64,000 nucleotides of DNA from Brevundimonas lenta (GCF_014196335.1 NZ_JACIDM010000001.1:62001-126000), one strand, 5' to 3'; shown: positions 9,064 through 17,145, numbered from the stretch's first letter. Numbers and translations: made by a program. The notes: generated by a model not told the origin, from the letters alone.

Positions 9064-10215
9064 ATGGCGGGCATGAATCCGGTCCAGACCCCGCCCGACC
9101 TGCGCGCGCTCACCACCCTGCGGTTCCTCGCGGCCGCCTGGGTGGTGCTCTACACCGCCTGGCCCCATCTCGCGGTCGGCTTCACGCCGGTAGCGGTGAC
9201 GAAGGGCTATCTGGGCGTGGAGGTCTTCTTCGTCCTGTCGGGCTTCATCCTCAGCCACGTCTATCTCGAGGCGGCGGGCGAGAGGCGGTTCTCCTACAAG
9301 GGCTTCCTGTGGGCCCGGATCGCGCGGGTCTATCCGCTGCACCTGGTCACCCTGTTCGGCATGCTGGGCCTCGGCGTCGTCGCCACGGTCGTCGGCCTCA
9401 GCATCGACGCCAGCCTGACCGACTGGCGGGCGCTTCCGGCCCACCTGACCCTGACCCACGCCTGGGGCCTCGCCCCGACCTCGGCCTTCAACCACCCCTC
9501 GTGGTCGATCTCCGCCGAATGGTTCGCCTATCTCAGCTTCCCCGCCTTCGCCTTCGTCGCCTGGCGCCTGCGTAACCGGCCCGTCGTCGCCACCGCGCTC
9601 GCCGCCGCCTTCGCGCTCGGCCTCTACGCCGCGTTCGAGCCGCTGGCCGGCTTCTCCCTGACCGAGGCCACCTTCCGCTGGGGCGCGCTGCGCATCGTGC
9701 CGTGCTTCGCCCTCGGCTGCGCCCTGTATCTCGTCCACCGCCGCGCCCGCCTGCCGCACGCCGGTCCGCTGGCCCTCGTGTTCGGCGGCCTGGTGCTGGC
9801 CAGCGCCTCGCTGGGCCTGTGGGACCCGATCACCGTGCTCGCCGCCGGCGGCCTGATCCTCGCCCTCGGCTCTCTGGAGAACGACCGCGCCGGCGTCCTC
9901 GCCTCGAAGGCCGGGACCTATCTCGGCGAGATCAGCTACTCGATCTACATGGTCTGCGCACCGGTGCTTCTGGTTGCCACCAACGCCGCCGCGCGCCTCA
10001 CCGGGGCCGACGACAAGCGGTTTCACATCATTGTGTGGCTGGCCATTGTCGCCGCAATTCCGGTTGCAGCCGTGATGACGTACCACCTCGTTGAACGCCC
10101 CGCCCGCAAGGCTTTGCGGTCCCTCGCGACTCGCAACGGCTCAGGTCAACCCTCGATTTCATCGGGGCCGGATTCGCCTGAAAGGGTTCTTCAACCTTCC
10201 AAAACTATCGTCTAA
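9064..10215 (+). CDS. Acyltransferase 3 family membrane protein
   Basis: This is a 383-aa multi-spanning membrane protein. The start RALTTLRFLAAAWVVLYT and GYLGVEVFFVLSGFILSH are hallmarks of the acyltransferase 3 (OafA/YrhL) family, which O-acylates surface polysaccharides or other envelope sugars. The conserved Arg/Tyr cluster WARIARVYPLHL follows at about residue 80. About ten hydrophobic segments can be seen, ending at MTYHLVERPARKAL. The last 35 residues are low-complexity and may be read-through coding of little importance. The acyl acceptor is unknown. Confidence 0.88.
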   Translation: MAGMNPVQTPPDLRALTTLRFLAAAWVVLYTAWPHLAVGFTPVAVTKGYLGVEVFFVLSGFILSHVYLEAAGERRFSYKGFLWARIARVYPLHLVTLFGMLGLGVVATVVGLSIDASLTDWRALPAHLTLTHAWGLAPTSAFNHPSWSISAEWFAYLSFPAFAFVAWRLRNRPVVATALAAAFALGLYAAFEPLAGFSLTEATFRWGALRIVPCFALGCALYLVHRRARLPHAGPLALVFGGLVLASASLGLWDPITVLAAGGLILALGSLENDRAGVLASKAGTYLGEISYSIYMVCAPVLLVATNAAARLTGADDKRFHIIVWLAIVAAIPVAAVMTYHLVERPARKALRSLATRNGSGQPSISSGPDSPERVLQPSKTIV

Positions 10216-10250
10216 GGCTGATTCCGAAGCAGTCGGGAGCACACGCCAGC

Positions 10251-10775
10251 ATGACGAAACGGCTCACAGCCGCCGCGGTTGCGGCGACCCTCGGTCTTTT
10301 TGCGATGGGCGTTTCCGCCCCCTCCGCAAAGGCCGACGAGCCGTACTGGCAGTGCGTCACCTTCGCCCGCATGTTCTCGGGCATCGAGATTTTCGGCGAC
10401 GCCAGCACCTGGTGGACCCAGGCCCAGAACCGCTTCCAGACCGGCCAGCGTCCGCGCACCGGGTCGGTTCTCGCCTTCGAGTCCAGCGGCCGTATGAGCC
10501 GCGGCCACGTCGCCGTCGTGTCTGAAGTCCTGACCGACCGCGTCATCCGCGTCACCCACGCCAACTGGGGCGGCAGCCGCGGCAAGGTCGAGGAGAACGT
10601 CACCGTCGTCGACGTATCCGACGCCGGCGATTGGACTGCGGTGAAGGTCTGGTACAACCCGATCAATGACCTCGGCACCACCGTCTATCCGACGCACGGA
10701 TTCATCTACAAGGCGCCGCAGCACCCCAACGAGGGCGTGCTCATGGCCTCGGCTCCGGTCGCGCCTGCGCCCTGA
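10251..10775 (+). CDS. CHAP domain secreted protein, probable cell-wall amidase
   Basis: The protein has 174 aa with a signal peptide of about 28 residues (MTKRLTAAAV...SAKADE). A short CHAP (NlpC/P60-type) domain follows: Cys35 in YWQCVTFAR as nucleophile, His86 in SRGHVAVV, and the closing HANWGG motif. CHAP proteins cut peptide bonds in peptidoglycan or polyamines. A separate substrate-binding domain is absent, so the target is unclear. It lies 35 bases after the acyltransferase gene, on the same strand. Confidence 0.85.
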   Translation: MTKRLTAAAVAATLGLFAMGVSAPSAKADEPYWQCVTFARMFSGIEIFGDASTWWTQAQNRFQTGQRPRTGSVLAFESSGRMSRGHVAVVSEVLTDRVIRVTHANWGGSRGKVEENVTVVDVSDAGDWTAVKVWYNPINDLGTTVYPTHGFIYKAPQHPNEGVLMASAPVAPAP

Positions 10776-10805
10776 CCGCCCGGCCTCGCGCGCAGGGGCC
10801 TCCAC

Positions 10806-11765
10806 ATGATCCGCGTCTACAAAACCGGCGGCGCCAGCTGCGAGCCCGGCGTCGTCGACGCGGCCCGCCTGCAGCTGACCCCCGACATCATCTGGATCGA
10901 CCTGACCGATCCGACCCGCGAGGAGGACCTCGCCGTCGAGGCCGCCCTGGGTCTGTCCGTCCCGACCCGCGAGGAGATGGCCGAGCTGGAGGCCTCCAGC
11001 CGCGTCTATCGCGAGAACGGCGCCACCTACATGACCGCCGACATCATCGTCCGCGGCGACGAGGAGATCCCGGCCGTCGATCCGGTGACCTTCATCCTCA
11101 CCACCGGCCCGCTGATCACCATCCGCTACGCCAACCCGAAGCCCTTCTCGATGATGGCCGAGAAGCTGGAGCGCGAAGCCGGCCTCTGCGTCTCCGGCGT
11201 CGACATCTTCCTGCATCTGATGGAATCGATCATCGACCGCGCCTCGGACATCCTGTCCCGCAACGTCGCCCGGGTCGAAGGCATCGCCAACCACGTCTTC
11301 TCCGGCGGCCGCACGGTCGGGTTCGAGAAGCTGATCACCAAGCTGGGTCGCGCCCAGATGGCCAATGCGCGGCTTGAGCAAAGCCTCGCCGGCCTCGTCC
11401 GCATCTTCGCCTTCGTCGGCATCGACGAGCGCGTCGACAGCGGCGACGCCCGCGCCCACCTGCGCTCGCTCAGCCGCGACGCCGAAAGCCTGATCGGCCA
11501 CAACCAGGCCGTCGCCTCGTCGATCAATTTCCAGCTGTCGGCCGCCCTCGGTCTGATCAACATCGAGCAGTCGTCGATCATCAAGATCTTCTCGGTCGCC
11601 GCCGTCGCCTTCCTGCCGCCGACCCTCATCGCCTCGATCTACGGCATGAATTTCACCCACATGCCCGAGCTGGGCGAAGGCTGGGGCTACCCCATCGCCC
11701 TCGTCGCCATGGTGATTTCGGCCATCCTTCCGCTGGCCTGGTTCAAGAAGAAGGGCTGGCTCTAG
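10806..11765 (+). CDS. corA: CorA family magnesium/divalent cation transporter
   Basis: The protein has 319 aa. The first 250 residues form the cytoplasmic alpha/beta and long-helix domain. Two C-terminal membrane segments carry the selectivity signature YGMNF (residues 279-283) at the end of the first, followed by the second segment (YPIALVAMVISAILPLAWF) and the basic KKKGWL end. CorA channels carry Mg2+, and some homologues carry Zn2+, Co2+ or Ni2+. It is alone in its transcription unit as far as can be seen, with no riboswitch-like leader in the 30-base gap upstream. Confidence 0.92.
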   Translation: MIRVYKTGGASCEPGVVDAARLQLTPDIIWIDLTDPTREEDLAVEAALGLSVPTREEMAELEASSRVYRENGATYMTADIIVRGDEEIPAVDPVTFILTTGPLITIRYANPKPFSMMAEKLEREAGLCVSGVDIFLHLMESIIDRASDILSRNVARVEGIANHVFSGGRTVGFEKLITKLGRAQMANARLEQSLAGLVRIFAFVGIDERVDSGDARAHLRSLSRDAESLIGHNQAVASSINFQLSAALGLINIEQSSIIKIFSVAAVAFLPPTLIASIYGMNFTHMPELGEGWGYPIALVAMVISAILPLAWFKKKGWL

Positions 11766-11821
11766 CTCTTGACCCGCGGGATTGAGGGGCGCTTCCTTTT
11801 CGACCGTTAGTGGAGCCCCCC

Positions 11822-12301
11822 ATGCGTCTGTCCATCGCCGCCGTCGCGTCGCTGCTTCTCGTCTCCGCCTGCGACTCCGGCGGCGCCGACACCGCGCCGA
11901 CCGTCGAACCGGCCGAGCCGGCGCCCAAGCTGGCGGGCGTCGACCTGACCAGGCCGGTGCGCCTCGTCGGCACCGAACCCTTCTGGGGCATCGAACTGAC
12001 CGGTTCCGAGGTCGTCTATTCCGGCCTCGACCGCCCCGAACAGCGCGGCCCGCAGTCGAAGCCCGTCGTCCAGGGCACGGTCGCCACCCTGGCGACCGAA
12101 ACGGCCGCCGGAACCGGCATCGAGATCACCCTGACGGCGACCGAATGCAGCGACGGCATGAGCGATCGCACCTATCCGCTCACCGCCCTGGTCAAGGTCG
12201 GCGAGGAAACCCTCATGGGCTGCGGCGCCTCGTCCGCAGCCTTCGCCGCCGCTGGTGAAAGCGGCCCTGTCGTGGAGCAGCCCGCCGCCCCGGCAGCCTG
12301 A
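11822..12301 (+). CDS. COG3650-type lipoprotein, tandem copy 1
   Basis: The protein has 159 aa with lipobox LLLVSAC (Cys about residue 17). The body carries GTEPFWGIEL and TECSDGMSDRTYPLTA, the signature of a predicted outer-membrane lipoprotein family (COG3650, MliC/lysozyme-inhibitor-like). An inhibitor role is inference. GGAGC precedes the ATG at 11822, and another in-frame ATG 12 bases upstream is less likely. The next gene is a clear paralogue starting 13 bases later, sharing PVRxxGTEPFW, VDRPEQ-type and CSDGMSDRxYPLTA motifs. Confidence 0.78.
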   Translation: MRLSIAAVASLLLVSACDSGGADTAPTVEPAEPAPKLAGVDLTRPVRLVGTEPFWGIELTGSEVVYSGLDRPEQRGPQSKPVVQGTVATLATETAAGTGIEITLTATECSDGMSDRTYPLTALVKVGEETLMGCGASSAAFAAAGESGPVVEQPAAPAA

Positions 12302-12314
12302 TGGAGGAGCCCGC

Positions 12315-12767
12315 ATGGTCCGCCCCTGTCTCATCCTGGTGTCCGCCGCGGCGCTGAGCGCCTGCGCCTCGGCTGCGCCGCCGACGGCGCCCTCGCCCGT
12401 CCTCGCCGGCGTCAATCTGGATCAGCCGGTCCGCGCCCTGGGAACCGAGCCCTTCTGGTCGCTTGAGGCGCATGGCGAGGCCCTGGTCTTCACCGGCGTC
12501 GACCGCCCGGAGCAGCACATCATCGCCCGGCGCGAGGTTCAGAACGACGCGGTGGTCTATCGCGGCACCACCACCGGCGGCCTCGACCTGATGATGAAGC
12601 TGAACACCGCCGACTGCTCGGACGGCATGAGCGACCGCATCTATCCCCTCACCGCCCGGGTCGAGTTCGCCGGCGAGCGCCTGACCGGCTGCGCGGCCTC
12701 CGTCGCCGCCATCATGTCCGCGGGCGAAAGCGGCCGCGTCGTCGAGAGCAATCAGACGCCCGACTGA
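12315..12767 (+). CDS. COG3650-type lipoprotein, tandem copy 2
   Basis: The protein has 150 aa. The signal region MVRPCLILVSAAALSAC gives a lipobox Cys at residue 17. It shares with the upstream gene LAGVNLDQPVRALGTEPFW, TGVDRPEQ, DCSDGMSDRIYPLTARV and a conserved Cys after LTGC, so the pair arose by tandem duplication. A GGAGG site lies just upstream of the ATG. Its 3' end overlaps the convergent mmcB gene by 16 bases. Function unknown; a periplasmic inhibitor or envelope sensor role is possible. Confidence 0.78.
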   Translation: MVRPCLILVSAAALSACASAAPPTAPSPVLAGVNLDQPVRALGTEPFWSLEAHGEALVFTGVDRPEQHIIARREVQNDAVVYRGTTTGGLDLMMKLNTADCSDGMSDRIYPLTARVEFAGERLTGCAASVAAIMSAGESGRVVESNQTPD

Positions 12768-13210
12768 TCCCGCAGCGTGCGCATCGCCCCCAGCCGGGCG
12801 AAGGCCAGGGTCAGCGCCTTGCGCCGCGCGGGCGCCAGCGGGCTCAGCGGCGCCTCGCGCACCACCGCCCCGCCGAAGCCGTCGGCGACGATCATCCCCG
12901 GCTCGACCGGCAGGATGCCTTCGGGAAACTCGGGCGCCACGGCGAAATAGAAGGCGTCGCAATAGGGGCCGTACTCGCCCCATTTCCGGTCGACGCGATA
13001 GTCCTCAAGCCCCGACTTCACCTCGCAGATGACGATGTCCCCGCGCGGGCCCAGCGCCATCACGTCGGCGCGCCGGCCGTTGGGCAGCCCCACCTCCAGC
13101 AGCGGCGCATAGCCCATGTCGAGCATCAGCCGCGCCGCCCCCCGCGTCACGGACAGGGTGGTCTCCGGTCGGCTGAAGACGAGATCGATCTGCAGGAGTT
13201 CGGCGGCCAT
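12752..13210 (-). CDS. mmcB: MmcB family DNA repair protein
   Basis: The protein has 152 aa. MmcB is an SOS-induced protein of alphaproteobacteria linked to mutagenic repair with ImuA, ImuB and DnaE2. Its fold is a PD-(D/E)XK nuclease-like one: here RRADVMALG and IVICEVKSG supply the D and E-x-K residues near positions 49 and 62-64. The remaining blocks (YRVDRKWGEYGPYCDAFYFAV, GMIVAD) fit the family. A LexA box lies 12 bases upstream of the start. imuAB and dnaE2 are not in this window. Confidence 0.85.
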   Translation of the reverse strand: MAAELLQIDLVFSRPETTLSVTRGAARLMLDMGYAPLLEVGLPNGRRADVMALGPRGDIVICEVKSGLEDYRVDRKWGEYGPYCDAFYFAVAPEFPEGILPVEPGMIVADGFGGAVVREAPLSPLAPARRKALTLAFARLGAMRTLRDQSGV

Positions 13211-13221
13211 CAGCCCTTTAT

Positions 13222-13236
13222 GTTCTGCATGTGTTC
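13222..13236. promoter_or_regulatory. LexA (SOS) box
   Basis: The sequence GTTCTGCATGTGTTC matches the alphaproteobacterial LexA operator GTTC-N7-GTTC exactly. It lies 12 bases upstream of the mmcB start codon and 79 bases upstream of the divergent small membrane protein gene. mmcB is a known SOS gene family, which supports it as a true site. Confidence 0.8.
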
Positions 13237-13314
13237 CGTTTTCAAGCGCACGGCGATTGTGGAACGGCCGACAGTGTCACCGTGTTAAGGTGGCTGACAT
13301 CAGGAGATATCCGA

Positions 13315-13563
13315 ATGCGGGAAGATCCCGTCGCCCGCCGCAATCGCGGCGGCAGCATGATCGGCGTCTGGATCCTCGGCGGCCTTGCGGTCCTCGTGGT
13401 CGTGCTCATCGGCGCCGATTTCCTGCGGCCGAGCCCGGCGCCTGCGCCGACGGTGGAGGCCCCGGCCGCCGTCACGATGAAACAGCGCGTCGCCAATGAA
13501 GAGGTCGAGGCCGTCCAGCGTGACCGCGCCCGCGCCCACGCCGAAAGCGCGCCCGCGACCTGA
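13315..13563 (+). CDS. Small single-pass membrane protein, unknown
   Basis: The protein has 82 aa. A short basic N-terminus (MREDPVARRNRGG) is followed by one membrane segment (residues about 18-36, IGVWILGGLAVLVVVLIGA). A Pro/Ala linker and a charged amphipathic C-terminal helix (QRVANEEVEAVQRDRARAHAE) follow. AGGAGA stands upstream of the ATG at 13315. I recognise no family. It is divergent from mmcB and shares the intergenic region that holds the LexA box, so SOS control is possible. Its stop is 4 bases from that of hslU. Confidence 0.6.
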   Translation: MREDPVARRNRGGSMIGVWILGGLAVLVVVLIGADFLRPSPAPAPTVEAPAAVTMKQRVANEEVEAVQRDRARAHAESAPAT

Positions 13564-13566
13564 TCG

Positions 13567-14871
13567 TCAGAGGATGTAGCGGCTCAGGTCGGCGTTCTTC
13601 GCCAGATCGCCGACGCGTTCGCGCACGCGCTCGCCATCGAAAGTCACCGTCTGCCCGGCCAGGTCTGAGGCCTTGAAACTGGTCTCCTCCAGCACGCGCT
13701 CCAGCACGGTCTGCAGCCGCCGGGCACCGATGTTCTCGACCGCCGAGTTCGCCGCCACCGCCGCGTCGGCCATGGCCTCCACCGCGTCCGGCGTGAAGGT
13801 CAGGGTCACCTGCTCGGTCGCCAGCAGCGCCTGGTTCTGACGGATCAGATTGGCTTCCGGCTCGGTCAGGATGCGCACGAAGTCGTCGCGGGTCAGGGCC
13901 TTCAGCTCCACCCGGATCGGAAGACGCCCCTGCAGTTCCGGCAACAGGTCGCTGGGCTTGGCCACATGGAAGGCGCCCGAGGCGATGAACAGCACATGGT
14001 CCGACTTCACCGGCCCGTATTTCGTCGACACCGTCGTGCCCTCGATCAGCGGCAGCAGGTCGCGCTGCACGCCCTCGCGCGACACGTCGGCGCCGCCCGC
14101 GCGGTCCGATCGTCCGGCCACCTTGTCGATCTCGTCGATGAAGACGATGCCCTCGTTCTCGGCCAGCAGCAGGGCTTCCTTGGTCAGGCTTTCCTGATCC
14201 AGCAGCTTGTCGCTCTCCTCGGTCACCAGCGGACCGACCGCGTCGCGCACCGTCAGCTTGACGTTGCGGGTGCGGCCGCCGCCCAGCTTGCCCAGCATCT
14301 CGGACAGATTGATCATCCCGACGTTGCCGCCACCCGGCAGGTCCAGCCCCTGCATCGGCGACGAGGTGTCGGCCAGGGCGATCTCGATCTCCTTGTCGTC
14401 CAGGTCGCCGTCGCGCAGCTTCTTGCGGAAGCTCTCGCGCGTCGCCGGCTGCGAGCCGGGACCGACCAGGGCGTCCAGAATCCGTTCCTCCGCCTGCCCT
14501 TCCGCCCGCGCCTTCACGCCTGAGCGGCGCTTGTCGCGCACCATCACCAGCGCCGCCTCGACCAGGTCGCGCATGATCTGGTCGACGTCGCGCCCGACAT
14601 AGCCGACCTCGGTGAATTTGGTCGCCTCGACCTTCAGGAAGGGCGACCCCGCCAGCCGGGCCAGCCGCCGCGCGATCTCGGTCTTGCCGACGCCCGTCGG
14701 CCCGATCATCAGAATGTTCTTCGGCGTCACCTCGTCGCGCAGGTCCTCAGGCACGCGCTTGCGCCGCCAGCGGTTTCTCAGCGCCACGGCCACGGCGCGC
14801 TTGGCGTCGTCCTGTCCGACGATGAAGCGGTCCAGTTCGGAGACGATTTCGCGGGGAGACAGATCGGTCAT
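13567..14871 (-). CDS. hslU: HslU, ATPase subunit of the HslUV protease
   Basis: The protein has 434 aa. HslU (ClpY) is the AAA+ unfoldase that feeds substrates to HslV. Walker A is GPTGVGKT (57-64). Walker B is [11 protein letters not shown]. The I-domain lies between, and the family C-terminal tail ending SRYIL docks into HslV. A longer frame exists upstream, but [20 protein letters not shown] is the family start, with the ATG at 14871. HslV normally lies directly upstream in the same operon; here it is 1.7 kb away, with a repeat-bounded insert between them. Confidence 0.96.
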   Translation of the reverse strand: MTDLSPREIVSELDRFIVGQDDAKRAVAVALRNRWRRKRVPEDLRDEVTPKNILMIGPTGVGKTEIARRLARLAGSPFLKVEATKFTEVGYVGRDVDQIMRDLVEAALVMVRDKRRSGVKARAEGQAEERILDALVGPGSQPATRESFRKKLRDGDLDDKEIEIALADTSSPMQGLDLPGGGNVGMINLSEMLGKLGGGRTRNVKLTVRDAVGPLVTEESDKLLDQESLTKEALLLAENEGIVFIDEIDKVAGRSDRAGGADVSREGVQRDLLPLIEGTTVSTKYGPVKSDHVLFIASGAFHVAKPSDLLPELQGRLPIRVELKALTRDDFVRILTEPEANLIRQNQALLATEQVTLTFTPDAVEAMADAAVAANSAVENIGARRLQTVLERVLEETSFKASDLAGQTVTFDGERVRERVGDLAKNADLSRYIL

Positions 14872-15110
14872 GCGATTCAGATAGGGCGGTCGCCCGGCGT
14901 TGGGGAGGGGCGGTTGGTCGCGGCGCACGTCTGAGCCCGGGTGAGGTTCATCACGAAGGGCACGAAGAACCACTAAGGACACAAAGGAATTCCGGCCTCA
15001 GCGTTGCGCGAAGCGCCTTGTTTCCGAGGCCTCAATGCCTGCGGCGCCGCACGCTCTTCGTGCGCTTCGTGCTTCTTCGTGCCCTTGGTGATGAACCAGC
15101 CTGGCTCTCC
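14872..15110. other. Gap between hslU and DUF4440-like gene
   Basis: No gene can be supported in this 239-base stretch. It contains the hslU promoter side (14872-14944) and a 153-bp inverted-repeat element at 14945-15097. A reverse-strand frame crosses it, but its residues come from the repeat arms (GHEEARSARR-type) and it has no start of its own. Confidence 0.6.
14945..15097. repeat. Gene-less CACGAAG-arm element (element A)
   Basis: Both ends are GGTTCATCAC pointing inward as an inverted repeat (14945-14954 and 15088-15097). Each is followed by CACGAAG-type repeats: CACGAAGGGCACGAAGAAC on the left, and CTTCGTGC units on the right. The core is only about 64 bases and holds no gene. Its ends match those of the GxxExxY element 1 kb downstream (16092-16560), so it looks like a short or internally deleted member of the same family. 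Confidence 0.75.
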
Positions 15111-16013
15111 TCACCCGCCGGCGGCGGGAGGGGGCGGCGCCGGGATCAGCTGGGCCAGCACGATCTTCCAGCCGCCCTCCTGCCTTTGCCACAGCCGCAC
15201 ATAGTGGCCGGTCCGCGGCTGTCCGTCGCGGGTCCAGGCGGCCGTCCCATAGGTCCACACCAGATCGCCGTACCGCGAGGCCCCGCCGCCCTGGGTCGGG
15301 CCGAACTGGAAGGTCGCGGGCCAGCCGGACAGCGCCTCGGCGAAGGCCTCGCGTCCGATCGCGGGCGGCCTCGGCGCGACATAGAGCCGACCGTTGTCGG
15401 CCATCAGTCCCAGGTGGGCGGCCTTCTGATCGACTGCAGCGCCTTGCGCGAGCGTGGCTTCCTGCGCCTTCACCTCGTTCATGGCCGACTGCCAGCCCGG
15501 CGTGTTGTCGACAGGCTGCCCCTCGTACCGGACCATCAGGAGCTCCGGTCCGGGCGGCAGGATCACCGGCTCGGTCTCCGGCCCCGGCACGTCCGCGGCG
15601 CTCGCGCCCGAACCGCCGTCGTAGACCCACTTCCACGACCCGTCCGGCTGCTTCTGCCAGATAGTGAAATAGTGCCCGGTCCGCTGGCCGCCCACGGCCA
15701 CGCCGCCGGTCGAAAAGCCCAGGTCGCCCGACCGCGCGATGCCGGCGAAATTCGGCCACCACTCCAGCAGCGGCTCATCGGCGGGTCGCGGCCCGTCGGG
15801 ATAGACCTCGCCGACCCTCTGCACCTGTCCGCCCGCGATCAGGATCGCGTCCGGCGTCGACCATTTGTTGAAGCTCCCGGCGATCCCCATCCCCGGCGCA
15901 TCCGCCGCAAACGCCCGCTCCGCCGCCACGATCGGCGCCGCATCCGGGACCTGGGCCAGTGCAGGCGCGGCGGCCAGCATCAACGGCAGAGCGAGAACGG
16001 CGAAATGGCGCAT
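15111..16013 (-). CDS. Secreted protein with two DUF4440/SnoaL-like halves
   Basis: The protein has 300 aa with a signal peptide (MRHFAVLALPLML...APALAQ). Two copies of a DUF4440-like cone fold follow. The first covers about residues 25-140 (AERAFAADAPGMGIAGSFNKW, RTGHYFTIWQKQPDGSWKWVYDGG) and the second about 185-290 (RLYVAPRPPAIGREAFAEAL, RTGHYVRLWQRQEGGWKIVL). A GGAGGA ribosome site fits the ATG at 16013, so the longer upstream start is rejected. SnoaL-like folds include enzymes and ligand-binding proteins; the role here is unknown. It lies between two CACGAAG-arm elements inside the split hslVU locus. Confidence 0.75.
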   Translation of the reverse strand: MRHFAVLALPLMLAAAPALAQVPDAAPIVAAERAFAADAPGMGIAGSFNKWSTPDAILIAGGQVQRVGEVYPDGPRPADEPLLEWWPNFAGIARSGDLGFSTGGVAVGGQRTGHYFTIWQKQPDGSWKWVYDGGSGASAADVPGPETEPVILPPGPELLMVRYEGQPVDNTPGWQSAMNEVKAQEATLAQGAAVDQKAAHLGLMADNGRLYVAPRPPAIGREAFAEALSGWPATFQFGPTQGGGASRYGDLVWTYGTAAWTRDGQPRTGHYVRLWQRQEGGWKIVLAQLIPAPPPPAAGG

Positions 16014-16091
16014 ATGGAATCCTCCCGCCGGCATGGAGCGTCAGAAGGCGAACGCTGTCTCGTTAAATCGATGAAAGACGGCCGGATCGAA

Positions 16092-16560
16092 GGTTCATCA
16101 CCAAGGACACGAAGGCGGCACGAAGGGATCAGAGCACGACGCGGCGGAGACCGTTCTTGAGCAGGGTCGTGTTGAAGTTGATCAGATAGCCCAGCCGCCG
16201 CCCCGAAAAGCGGAGGTAGGTCAGGACCTGCGCCGTATGGATCGACGCAAGGGCGTCGATCGCCTTGATCTCGACCACGACCAGATCGTCGATCAACAGA
16301 TCAAGCCGAAAGCCCACATCCATCCGCGCGTCGCCGTAGGCGACGGGCACGCCGACCTGGCGCTCCACCTTCAATCCCCTCTGCCGGATCTCCTCCGCGA
16401 GACAGGCCTCATAGACGGACTCCAGCAGGCCGGGTCCAAGGGCACGATGCACGGCCACCGCCGCATCCACGATAATGCGGCCGACGCGCTCCGCGTCCTG
16501 AGGGACCGGCGCGATCCCTTCGTGCCCTTCGTGCATCCTTCGTGCTCTTCGTGATGAACC
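16092..16560. mobile_element. GxxExxY repeat-bounded unit (element B)
   Basis: The 469-bp unit has GGTTCATCAC inverted ends at 16092-16101 and 16551-16560. Inside each end lie arrays of CACGAAG-type units, as CCAAGGACACGAAGG on the left and four CTTCGTG-type units on the right (16515-16554). Exactly one gene, of the GxxExxY family, fills the interior on the minus strand. No target duplication and no transposase are seen, so mobility is inferred from its structure and from the gene-less relative at 14945-15097. Confidence 0.6.
16129..16536 (-). CDS. GxxExxY family protein (PD-(D/E)XK nuclease fold)
   Basis: The protein has 135 aa. The family motif G-x-x-E-x-x-Y is GLLESVY (residues 36-42). 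The nuclease-like active site is visible as Asp79 (FRLDLLIDD) and Glu89-x-Lys91 (VEIKA), with the family ending YLINFNTTLLKNGLRRVVL. The first seven residues MHEGHEG are encoded by the repeat arm itself, so the true start may lie further in. The gene is completely contained in the repeat-bounded element 16092-16560. Biochemical function is unknown for the family; nuclease activity is inferred from fold only. Confidence 0.85.
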   Translation of the reverse strand: MHEGHEGIAPVPQDAERVGRIIVDAAVAVHRALGPGLLESVYEACLAEEIRQRGLKVERQVGVPVAYGDARMDVGFRLDLLIDDLVVVEIKAIDALASIHTAQVLTYLRFSGRRLGYLINFNTTLLKNGLRRVVL

Positions 16561-16587
16561 CCGACCCGAGCACAGACTGCCGGATTC

Positions 16588-17145
16588 CTACTCCAGCGTC
16601 TCCACCGTCAGGTTCCCGTTGGTGTAGACGCAGATCTCCGCCGCCAGGGCCATCGACCGCCGCGCGATCGTCTCGGCGTCCAGGTCGGTGTTCTCCATCA
16701 GCGCCCGCGCCGCTGCGAGCGCATAGTTCCCGCCCGAGCCGACCGCGGCCACGCCGAACTCCGGCTCCAGCACGTCGCCGACGCCGGTGACGGTGAAGAT
16801 CGAACTGCTGTCGGCGACCAGCAGCATGGCCTCCAGCCGGCGCAGATAGCGGTCGGTCCGCCAGTCCTTGGCCAGGTCGACGCAGGCGCGCGCCAGCTGG
16901 TCGGGATACTGCTCCAGCTTGGCTTCCAGCCGCTCGATCAGGGTGAAGGCGTCGGCCGTCGCGCCGGCGAAGCCGGCCAGCACCTTGCCGCCCGCCAGAA
17001 CGCGGACCTTGCGGGCCGCGCCCTTGACGATGGTCGGGCCCATGGAGACCTGGCCGTCGCCGGCGATGACGGTCCGGCCGTCCTTGCGCACGGCCAGAAT
17101 GGTCGTGCCGTGCCAGTCGGGGAATGAGGATGTTTCGTTAGCCAT
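16588..17145 (-). CDS. hslV: HslV, peptidase subunit of the HslUV protease
   Basis: The protein has 185 aa. HslV (ClpQ) is the proteasome-like threonine protease that works with HslU. A short pro-segment of 13 residues is followed by [12 protein letters not shown], where the Thr at residue 14 becomes the catalytic N-terminus. GDGQVSMG and [12 protein letters not shown] match the family, as does the end [17 protein letters not shown]. The ATG at 17145 is used; 19 extra upstream residues are not conserved-looking. hslU should follow directly but lies 1.7 kb downstream. Confidence 0.95.
   Translation of the reverse strand: MANETSSFPDWHGTTILAVRKDGRTVIAGDGQVSMGPTIVKGAARKVRVLAGGKVLAGFAGATADAFTLIERLEAKLEQYPDQLARACVDLAKDWRTDRYLRRLEAMLLVADSSSIFTVTGVGDVLEPEFGVAAVGSGGNYALAAARALMENTDLDAETIARRSMALAAEICVYTNGNLTVETLE

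Noticed and set aside
14998..15762. Minus-strand frame ending in element A
   Set aside because: It overlaps the DUF4440-like gene in another frame and its last part is translation of the repeat arms.
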